Shown here: positions 20,122 through 28,688 of the stretch, piece by piece
Layout: each line of letters starts with the position of its first letter
How positions within the stretch are numbered: the first letter of the stretch is position 1
Origin: Hofstenia miamia
Lineage: Eukaryota; Xenacoelomorpha; Acoela; Hofsteniidae
DNA length: 40,712 bases
Assembly: GCA_900660155.1 (NCBI GenBank)
Contig: CABFPE010000113.1
Coordinates: 613,662-654,373 of the forward strand
Direction: 5' to 3'
The notes under the pieces: model-generated
Database searches by the model: none
The model's input: only the letters and a program-made list of their open reading frames with translations
What the model was told of the DNA's origin: nothing
Made by a program: the position numbers and the translations under genes

Positions 20122-20909
20122 TGCTATTTAATAAAATGTTCAGCTAACCAAGTTGTGTTGAGTAGTGGGTGGATTCCATCACGGGATTGATTCAAAGGGT
20201 CCTTGTGCCAGTCATGAAACCGCACTTATGTTACGGATAGGAGTTTTTCGATTCTTTCTTAGCTGACTACTGATCTATGCATGTATATCTAACAAATGCT
20301 TGAAACGGCTGGATAGCCAAACCCTAGGGATATATATCTATCATTAATAGTAGGAGACTTGACTATAATTGACTGAATAAATGACTCTACATGTATTGTT
20401 ATTAAATGTAATTATAGGAAACTGCAACAAATTAAATAATCTCTAATGCCAGTAGTTTTATGGTAATGGCTACTTTAATATTAAATAACTGCAGTTAGTG
20501 TCAACACCCGGTTGCTTTACTTATCCAATCCAACAAACACTTTACAAAATTGAGTTTAAGTCAGTTACATCTTGACATGAGTATACGCACTGAGCTAATG
20601 TAGGGTACACATAACTAGTTCCCATTTGAGCTGAGATGGTGCAGTGGATTGGATCAATGGTTCATGAAGGAGGAGAACTATGGCGTGGAGATTGGCTTTG
20701 GGCAGTAGCCCACAGATGAATCAATGAGGAAACGTCACATGGCTTTGTCACCTAAACAATGATGATTAGTACTCAATTAACCTAACTAGTTAAGCAGAGG
20801 AGAAACGTCTGGCGATTGACTCAATTGGTAAATCCTCACCTGCCACTTACTGAGTGATAGTTATTAACAATAATACACTGTACAAATAGGCCAGGTGGAG
20901 GATGTTACA
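20122..20909 (+). repeat. 5'-truncated gamma LTR upstream of element B
   Basis: This is the sense copy of the LTR defined at 9125-10286, from the block TGCTATTTAATAAAATG to the end GGAGGATGTTACA. About 370 bases of the upstream end are missing. It directly joins the ORF3 remnant of element A on its left and the primer-binding site of B on its right. It serves as the 5' LTR of B. Confidence 0.8.
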
Positions 20910-20923
20910 TGGTGACCGTGACA
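20910..20923 (+). promoter_or_regulatory. Primer-binding site of element B (tRNA-Arg-like)
   Basis: TGGTGACCGTGACA follows directly after the TTACA end of the LTR. It is the expected position for tRNA priming of minus-strand synthesis. It is one CpG-type change away from the site I recall for tRNA-Arg-primed mdg1/412-type elements. Confidence 0.7.
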
Positions 20924-21133
20924 AATAAGAACAAAGTCACCAGAGAGGAAACACACAGCGGCACTCTTTCAAAACTCAAAGACAAACTCAAGTAAGGAAA
21001 AGGAAAAAGGAAGCAATGGAGCAGCGAACAAAAACACATAGTCAGCAAAGGCAGAAACTCTTAATTGCAACAAGTGCAAACTGGACTCTTCAATTGTAAC
21101 CAAACTGGAAAGCCACTATGACATAAAGGAATA

Positions 21134-22892
21134 ATGACAAACAGCAAAAGCAACAAAAGAGGAAGCGCAAAGAAAGCAATACCTAGAACTAACGCCCCCA
21201 TGATGACACAATCGTCATCATACCCAAGGAATTCCGAAAAAACCCAAACCCCCGAGTCAGTAAGACATGAATCCTCTTCTGAACCAGGAACCCCAGAGAT
21301 TATGGATATTCTGAATAAAAATAACGAAACCGAAAAACTCTTGCGAGAAGAAATAGGTTTACTAACAAAGAGGATATAAGACATTGAGCTAGCAAGTGCA
21401 GAAACAATTAGAAATATTCAAATCAATATGGATACCAGACTAATTGAGCAAAGTGAGGTATTCCAGAATGAGAATAAGGCACTCACGAAGCAACTGACAG
21501 AATCAAACAGTAGATTCCTAGAGCAGAATCAGCTCCTGCAAGAAAAGAATGATGTATTAGAAATAACAAATCAGAAGCTAATACAAGACAACGATATACA
21601 AGACGCAAAGATAACACAACTGAGGAGCAAAATCATCTGACTTGAAACAAATAAGAGTGAACAGCCAGCATGATCACAACACTACTTGCTGGAAGCAAAA
21701 AACAAACGACTAACCGGAGACAGAGAATTGAGGCAAGAAGAAATAGCTCATCTAAAAGACAAACTGAGACTACTGCAATTGAACAAAGAAGAACGACAAG
21801 ACAAAATACATTCCCACAACTTTCAGGTTAATAGGCAGAAAAGAACGTGAATTACAAGCTTCACCACTCAATGATCACTCATCAGAAGGAGACACTTCAG
21901 ACGATGAGAACGAGGTGGAGAAAAAGAAATTTATAGAAGAGATCACAAAAGCAATAACCACGCAGCTGCAAAAAGAAGAAGGGACAACAAAACATATGAA
22001 ACCCAAATAGAGCAACTCAATACTGAATCAAAAAGTAGGAAATGACATGATCCCTTGTAAAGCCACACTACCAAAATTTAATGGCAGAGTAGATGGGTAC
22101 AATCCAACCTTCGGAGAATGGCTCCAAATGTTTGAGCTAACAATGGCAGAAAGAAAGGTGAGCCAACATTCAGCAGTGGCGAGATTCCCCCTATATCTGA
22201 CGGGAGCGGCAGCACAGCATTACCTGCTGTTAGATCCAGAAACGAAAACAGATTACGAACTACTAATTGGCGATTTCATAGAATACTATGGAAATGAAAG
22301 TTTCAAAAATCAATATAGGATAATTTTAAATGGAACAAAGATGAAGAAGACAGACGACATCCGCAATTACATACAACAGGTCGAGAGGTTGGTTACATTA
22401 AGCTCGAGAGAAAACCGATATTCAAAATACGACCTCTTCTCGCATATTTGTAAAGGGATGCCCGACAACATAAGAGCACAATTTGAAATCAAGTGCAATG
22501 TAGATGATAAATTAGAGAAGATGATTAGAAAGGCAGTGGACATACAAGCTACAATTGAGAATAACGCGAGGATAAATGAGAAAGCAGCATGGCACAGAGA
22601 AACCCCAATGTGGAGGAGCAACATGAATCCAAAGAACACAATGAAGACGTATGAAACAGACAAGCAGGAAAAAATGATAAGAATAAAAACCAGAGATGGA
22701 AAAACAAAGAAGGTCCGTAAAAAAGATGTGAAATGTTATAATTGTGGGAAGAAAGGACACAAAAGAGATGAGTGCCACAAACAAATAAATATGATTGGAG
22801 AAGAACAAGGGTACTTCAATGATGAAGACTTAATAGAATCAGAGGGAGAACTAAGCAAAGAACCCCAAATGGAAGAAGAATCGGAAAACTAG
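21134..22892 (+). pseudogene. gag: gag of element B, near-complete with a few disabling mutations
   Basis: The start at 21134 (MTNSKSN) is fixed by an in-frame stop just upstream and by homology with C. An N-terminal basic region is followed by a long coiled coil (about 21290-21830), then a capsid-like domain (22047-22560) and a zinc knuckle CYNCGKKGHKRDEC near 22735-22776. Breaks are a TAA near 21377 where C has a Glu codon, TGA stops near 21638 and 21671, and a one-base insertion near 21830. At those two TGA sites, copies C or D have CGA or CAA, so deamination of CGA fits. The last 281 codons are one uninterrupted frame. Gag would form the virus-like particle. Confidence 0.82.
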
Positions 22893-22927
22893 ATGGAGCG
22901 CCGACTCCCAAAAACCGCGCAGCAATA

Positions 22928-24306
22928 ATGATTATGGCAATCATGGACACAGTAAACATGATGACAATATTGGTTAATGGAATAATGATAAAAGCAACCA
23001 TTGACATGGGAGCAGCAACTTCAATAATTACGGACGACTGCACAACAAAGCTAGGTTTTACAAGAGAGGATCTCACCAAGTGTAACAAAAGACTCATAAA
23101 TGCATCTGGCGAATATATCAACACGAAAGTAATATTGGAAGTGGTGCAGCTAAGAGTGGCAAACACGATGTTTGAGCAATCATTGGTAGTAGTGGATACG
23201 CACAACAACATGTTTCCATATGAAATAATTTTGGGAGACGACTTCCTCATAAAAAACAAGTGTGTTATTAATTATGCAGATAGAACTATCAAAGTCAAAG
23301 AGGAAGAGATCGAGATAGAAGAAGAACAAGGCAGAGACAAAATGATCACATTCGAATTACAAGAGGACATACATTTGCAGCCACATCAATGGAAAATGTA
23401 CGAGATCAGAACAGAGGAAGCGATCACAGCTGATGTAATGATCTACGAAAATAAGGGAATAAACATGAAAAGGGTGTCAATGCCGTCAAGCATATGCACA
23501 GTAAAAAGTGGGAAGGGAAAAGTTCCAATTCTCAACCCAACAAATCAGAATGTAAACCTAAAGAAGTCACACATTAGGATATTTGGGAAATATGTGAAAT
23601 CAAACATTAGATTGATTTGGAAAGCATTGGAAGACGAAGATGGAGCCGACAACTTGTATGGTCGATTCGAGGACTTACAAGTAGAAGCGCAAAGTACTCC
23701 ACATGGCCAATTCAAGGGCGAGTGGACGAACACCATCCAAGTAGCGATTACTACCAGGGGCCGATTCAAGGTCATTGGGACAAAGGCAGCCAATGACGAA
23801 TACAAAATCCCAGACATGGAAAGCAAGAACTACCAGCACCTGAAGAAAAACGAGATGCAACAATTAAGAGAAATGCTAGAAAAACATAAATGGATATTCA
23901 ATTACGGAGAGATAAGTGTGGGGCAGGCAAAAGGGGAGAAACACAAGATAGTAACAACCACAGATAAACCGATTAAAAACTTCCCTGCAGAAGAGTGCCC
24001 GAACAAATGAAAGATGAATACAACCGCATACTCAAAGAACTGATAGACAATAAAATCATAGGACCAAGCAAGAGCCCCTACGCAGCACCAACAGTGTTTG
24101 TAAAACAGGGAGAAAAATACCGGCTATGTATAGACTTTTGAAAGCTAAACAAAGTAACGAAGAAAGACTCCTACCCCCTGCCAAGGATAGAGGACATGTT
24201 GTACGAAGCAAGCAAGCACAAATATTTCACAACATTAGACTTGTGCAAGGCCTATTGGCAACTGTGAATGGAGGAAGACGATATTGAGAAAACAGCATTC
24301 ATAACA
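22928..24306 (+). pseudogene. pol: pol of element B: protease, RFKG-containing linker and first half of RT
   Basis: The pol frame is one base back from gag, consistent with -1 frameshifting. The protease active site reads Asp-Met-Gly where E and C have Asp-Thr-Gly, so activity is doubtful. LGDDFLIKN and the following beta region match C. Around 23660-23770 the linker holds three copies of the GRFKG-like unit (GRFED, GQFKG, GRFKV). A one-base insertion near 23975 shifts the frame before KLPCRRVPEQ. RT follows with LCIDF, a TGA, KLN, then YPLPRI and TTLDLCKAYWQL and another TGA before MEEDDIEKTAFIT. Both TGAs align with CGA in other copies (A or C). RT ends at the LTR junction. Confidence 0.82.
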
Positions 24307-24736
24307 ATAAATTCTTTGGAGTTTATTTTATTTTCATTCTTCATTTATCTGGTTTGCTATTTAATAAAATGTTCAGCTAACCAAGTTGTGTTGAGTAGTG
24401 GGTGGATTCCATCACGGGATCGATTCAAAGGGTCCTTGTGCCAGTCATGAAACCGCACTTATGTTACGGATAGGAGTTTTTCGATTCTTTCTTAGCTGAC
24501 TACTGATCTATCCATGTATACCTAAAAAATGCTTGAAAGGCCTGGATAGTCAAACCCTAGGAATATATATCTATTCTTAATAGTAGGAGACTTGACTATA
24601 ATCGACCAAATAAATGACTTTACATGTACTGTTATTAAATGTAAGTATAGGAAACTGCAATATATTAAATAATTTTCAAAGCCAGTAATTTTAGGGTAAT
24701 GGCTACTTTAATATTATTTAAATGCAGTTAGTTGAG
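24303..24736 (+). repeat. Gamma LTR fragment fused to RT of element B
   Basis: The fragment begins at AACAATAAATTCTTTGGAG and runs to GCAGTTAGT. The start lies inside the LTR, not at its edge, so this is a deletion or recombination junction (shared AACA) rather than a normal insertion. It ends abruptly in the middle of the LTR, next to the gag fragment of element E. Confidence 0.78.
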
Positions 24737-26139
24737 GCAAGAAGAAATAGCTCATTTAAAAGACAAATAGACTACTTAAATTGAGCATAAAAGAACTACA
24801 AGACAAAATACATTCCCACAACTTTCAGTTCTTAGGCAGAAAAGAAAGTGCATTACAAGCTTCACCACTCAACAATCACTTATCAGAAGGAGATTCTTCG
24901 GACGACGAGAACTAGGTGGAGAAAAAGAAATTTATAGAAGAGATCACGAAGGCAATTACCACGCAGCTACGAAAAGAAGAAGGGACAACAAAACATATGA
25001 AACCCAAATACAACAACTCAATACTAAATCGAGAAGTGGGAAATGACATGATCCCTTGCAAAGCCACTTTACCAAAATTTAATGGCAGAGTAGATGGGTA
25101 CAATCCAACCTTCGGGGAATGGCACTCAGCAGCGGCGAGATTCCCCCTATATCTGGCGGGAGTGGCCGTTTATTTTTTTTACAAATTTTTTACAGTGCAG
25201 TTTTTATATTTGTATCTTTCATGTGCTAAATTAAGCTGACATTTCATAAAATTTGCAAAAAAAAAAAAAAGAAGGAAATTGTGAAAAAAGTTTAAGAAAA
25301 GGGACTTTCTGATTTTTTTAATTTTTTCAAAAAATTTATATAAAAATTTTAAAAAAAATTAAAACATGTGTGGGCAAAATTAAAGAAAAAAAGGAAGGAA
25401 CTAAAACTTAATTTTTATATAAAAATTAATTTTACAAAACATGCTTNNGGAGTGGCAGCACAGCATTACCTGCTGTTAGATCCAGAAACGAAAACAGATT
25501 ATGAACTACTAATTGGCGATTTCATAGAATACTATGGAAACGAAAGTTTCAAAAATCAGTATAGGATAATTTTGAATGGAACAAAGATGAAGAAGACAGA
25601 AAACATCCGCAACTACATACAACAGGTTGAGAGGTTGGTTACATTAAGCTTGAGAGAAAACTGATATTCAAAATACGATCTCTTCTCACATATTTGTAAA
25701 AGGATGTCCAACAATATAAGAGCACAATTTGAAATCAAGTGCAATGTAGATGATAAGTTGGAGAAGATGATTAGGAAGGCAGTGGACATACAAGCTACCA
25801 TTGAGAATAATGCCAGGATAAATGAGAAGGCAGCATGGCACAGAGAAACCCCAATGTGGAGGAGCAACATGAAGCCAAAGAACACAACAAAGACGTACAA
25901 AACAGACAAGCAGGAAAAAATGATAAGAATAAAAACCAGAGACGGAAAAACGAAGAAGGTCCGCGAAAAAGATGTGAAATGTTATAATTGTGGAAAGAAA
26001 GGACACAAAAGAGATGAGTGCCACAAACAAATAAATATGATTGGAGAAGAACAAGGGTACTTTGATGACGAAGATTTAATAGAATCAGAGGGAGAACTAA
26101 ATGAAGAACCCCAAATGGAAGAAGAATCAGAAAACTAGA
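24737..26139 (+). pseudogene. gag: gag of element E, 5' truncated and interrupted
   Basis: Homologous to the second half of B and C gag: the KKKFIEEITKAITTQLRKE segment, the capsid segment FNGRVDGYNPTFGEW, and after the insertion AAQHYLLLDPETKTDYELL onward. A deletion of about 10 codons is present before the insertion (EWLQMFELTMAERKVSQ is missing). A TGA follows SLREN, aligned with CGA in B. The zinc knuckle CYNCGKKGHKRDEC is intact near 25978-26019. The stop is at 26136-26138. It would have been a structural protein; this copy is broken. Confidence 0.75.
25167..25448. other. AT-rich 282-bp insertion in gag of element E, flanked by an 8-bp duplication, next to NN
   Basis: GGAGTGGC occurs at 25159-25166 and again at 25449-25456, and coding resumes exactly after it. 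The inserted DNA is extremely AT-rich with a run of 14 A and low-complexity A/T runs, and ends with two Ns at 25447-25448. It could be a small hAT-type element (8-bp duplication) or the product of an assembly seam. No terminal inverted repeat was seen. Confidence 0.5.
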
Positions 26140-26151
26140 GGGAGTGCCGCA

Positions 26152-26622
26152 ATAATGATTATGGCAAACATGGACACAGTAAAAACAATGAAAATATTGG
26201 TTAATGGAATAATGATAAAAGCAACCATTGACACGGGAGCGGCAACTTCAATAATCACAGACGACTGCACAACAAAGCTAGGCTTTACAAGAGAGGATCT
26301 CACCAAGTGTAACAAAAGACTCATAAATGCATCCGGCGAATATATCAATATGAAAGGAATATTGGAAGTGGTGAACACGACATTTGAACAGTCATTAGTA
26401 GTAGTAGATACGCACAATAACATGCTACCATACAAGATAATCCTGGGAGACGACTTCCTCATAAAAAACAAATGCGTTATCAACTATGCAGATAGGACCA
26501 TCAAAGTCAAAGAGGAAGAGATCGAGATCAAAGAAGAACAGGGTAGAGACAAAACAATCATGTTCGAATTGCAGGAAGACATACACTTGCAGCCGCATCA
26601 ATGGAAAATGTATGAGATCGGA
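26152..26622 (+). pseudogene. pol: Protease of element E, cut off by the gap
   Basis: The protease active site is intact as IDTGAATS, with flap region LGDDFLIKNKC further on. The fragment ends at HQWKMYEIG at the edge of the gap. It lacks the block VQLRVA present in B and C. The gag-protease junction is shortened by about 20 bases compared with B, so the frame relation to gag differs from that of B and C. The rest of pol would lie in the gap. Confidence 0.75.
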
Positions 26623-27622
26623 NNNNNNNNNNNNNNNNNNNNNNNNNNNNNNNNNNNNNNNNNNNNNNNNNNNNNNNNNNNNNNNNNNNNNNNNNNNNNN
26701 NNNNNNNNNNNNNNNNNNNNNNNNNNNNNNNNNNNNNNNNNNNNNNNNNNNNNNNNNNNNNNNNNNNNNNNNNNNNNNNNNNNNNNNNNNNNNNNNNNNN
26801 NNNNNNNNNNNNNNNNNNNNNNNNNNNNNNNNNNNNNNNNNNNNNNNNNNNNNNNNNNNNNNNNNNNNNNNNNNNNNNNNNNNNNNNNNNNNNNNNNNNN
26901 NNNNNNNNNNNNNNNNNNNNNNNNNNNNNNNNNNNNNNNNNNNNNNNNNNNNNNNNNNNNNNNNNNNNNNNNNNNNNNNNNNNNNNNNNNNNNNNNNNNN
27001 NNNNNNNNNNNNNNNNNNNNNNNNNNNNNNNNNNNNNNNNNNNNNNNNNNNNNNNNNNNNNNNNNNNNNNNNNNNNNNNNNNNNNNNNNNNNNNNNNNNN
27101 NNNNNNNNNNNNNNNNNNNNNNNNNNNNNNNNNNNNNNNNNNNNNNNNNNNNNNNNNNNNNNNNNNNNNNNNNNNNNNNNNNNNNNNNNNNNNNNNNNNN
27201 NNNNNNNNNNNNNNNNNNNNNNNNNNNNNNNNNNNNNNNNNNNNNNNNNNNNNNNNNNNNNNNNNNNNNNNNNNNNNNNNNNNNNNNNNNNNNNNNNNNN
27301 NNNNNNNNNNNNNNNNNNNNNNNNNNNNNNNNNNNNNNNNNNNNNNNNNNNNNNNNNNNNNNNNNNNNNNNNNNNNNNNNNNNNNNNNNNNNNNNNNNNN
27401 NNNNNNNNNNNNNNNNNNNNNNNNNNNNNNNNNNNNNNNNNNNNNNNNNNNNNNNNNNNNNNNNNNNNNNNNNNNNNNNNNNNNNNNNNNNNNNNNNNNN
27501 NNNNNNNNNNNNNNNNNNNNNNNNNNNNNNNNNNNNNNNNNNNNNNNNNNNNNNNNNNNNNNNNNNNNNNNNNNNNNNNNNNNNNNNNNNNNNNNNNNNN
27601 NNNNNNNNNNNNNNNNNNNNNN
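26623..27622. other. Assembly gap (1000 N)
   Basis: Exactly 1000 undetermined bases, a conventional gap length, so the real size is unknown. It separates plus-strand gypsy copies (B, E) from minus-strand copies (F, C, D), so unresolved near-identical inverted repeats probably caused it. Long open frames reported across it are artefacts. Confidence 0.95.
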
Positions 27623-28140
27623 GCTTTTATTTCTTTGTTGGTGAACACCTTTAAATCTGGTTCCATCAATTAACCACAGATACTTATTGATTGTGTACCT
27701 CCAACCAGCAATTATCAAGAAGGACACTTTATCTTAGTTGACAAACTATTTACCCAGTAGTTGCCCATGATTTTGCATGTATTGTTCAATCTGATTCAAT
27801 TCTATGCTCAATCACCCTGCCTGGTAGTTGGCTGATGGATCTCTCTATTCTTCTTGAATTCATTGATTGCTGCAACCTCTGGCCTGGTAATTAGTGTTTG
27901 GTCATTAACTGATGTACTCTAATTCTTTGATTTGTGGAGTGTCTTTCTTCTACCCTGCTGACCACCAATTAATGTTTGTGTGACTGTGTTCCTCTCTAAA
28001 TTCTCCTTCTGAGGTTGCTGTGTTATTCTTGTCATGCTCAGTACTTTGCAATTGGATGATGGTGTTCTACTGTGATTGTTGGAATGTTGATTTTCCATCT
28101 GTGCACCTGGTAATTGGCAGTTGAACAAAAGAGTTCTTCT
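27623..28140 (-). repeat. Fragment F: degenerate RFKG/QLPG-type repeat region of another gypsy copy
   Basis: On the minus strand several diverged units resemble the peptide-repeat region of A and C. Copies reading GTRFKG (first codon at 27658), QLLG (27763), QLPG (27830), a TAATTACCAGGC variant (27893), and QLPG (28116) can be seen, spaced roughly 60-105 bases apart. Some spacings are multiples of three, others are not. It lies between the gap and the LTR end at 28141, so it probably belongs to an element mostly lost in the gap. No long open frame is credible here. Confidence 0.4.
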
Positions 28141-28684
28141 TGTAACATCCTCCACCTGGCATATTTGCACGTTTCCTCTTCAAATCTTCTGTGGGCTACT
28201 GTCTGAAGCCAATCTCCACACCACAGTTCCTCTCCTTCATCAATGATTACTGAATCCACTACACCATCTCAGCTCAACTAGGACTAATTATGTGTACCTT
28301 ACTTTAGCTCAGTGCATGCACTCATGTCAAGTTGTAACTGACTTAAACTCAATTTTGTAAAGTGTTTGTTGATTTGATTAAGTAAAGCAACTGGGCATTG
28401 ACACTAACTGCATTTACATAATATTAAAGTAGCCATTACCGTAAAACTACTGGCTTAGTAATTTAAGTAATAGATTGCAGTTTCCTATACTTACATTTAA
28501 TAGTGATACATGTAAGGTCATTTATTTGGTCGATTATAGTCAAGTCTCCTACTATTAAGAATAGATATATTCCTAGGGTTCGACTATCCAGTAGTTTCAA
28601 GCATCTATTATTTCATACATGTATAGATTGATAGTCAGACTAGGCAAGAATCAAAAAACTCCTAACTGTAACATAAGTGTACTG
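28141..28684 (-). repeat. Truncated 3' gamma LTR of element C
   Basis: On the plus strand this reads TGTAACATCCTCCACCTGG to AACATAAGTG. Compared with 37969-38809 about 150 bases are deleted after ATTTGCAC, and the far end (start of the LTR in coding sense) is missing. ORF3 of C runs almost directly into it. Confidence 0.75.
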
Positions 28685-28688
28685 CTTC

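Larger units (their letters stand above)
20122..24736 (+). mobile_element. Element B: gypsy element deleted from RT onward and fused to LTR
   Basis: Element B has LTR, primer-binding site, gag (21134-22892), protease and the first half of RT (22928-24306). RT stops at ITx right after TAFI and continues in a gamma LTR (24303-24736). The RT/LTR junction shares a 4-bp AACA, and exactly the same junction occurs in element D on the other strand. RNase H, integrase and ORF3 are lacking, so it would have been non-autonomous. Coding frames carry few mutations, so B is young compared with A. Confidence 0.82.
24737..26622 (+). mobile_element. Element E: gag-protease fragment of the gypsy family, cut by the assembly gap
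   Basis: A third plus-strand copy of the internal region starts in mid-gag (GAGGCAAGAAGAAATAG block) directly after the LTR fragment, and runs through the gag end and protease to the N gap. It has a 282-bp AT-rich insertion at 25167-25448. No LTR or primer-binding site of its own is seen. It is close in sequence to B and C. Confidence 0.75.

Noticed and set aside
22367..22663. Antisense open frames over gag (also 25613-25909, 36216-36512, 39442-39702)
   Set aside because: They recur because gag itself recurs; they are Phe/Leu/Ser-rich mirror frames of a Lys/Glu-rich gene.
26101..27727. Long open frames of 389-517 codons on both strands across 26623-27622
   Set aside because: They are made of undetermined residues over the assembly gap; only the protease part at the left edge is real.
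28038..28259. Minus-strand frame running from the LTR into fragment F
   Set aside because: It crosses the LTR boundary and has no counterpart in the other LTR copies.
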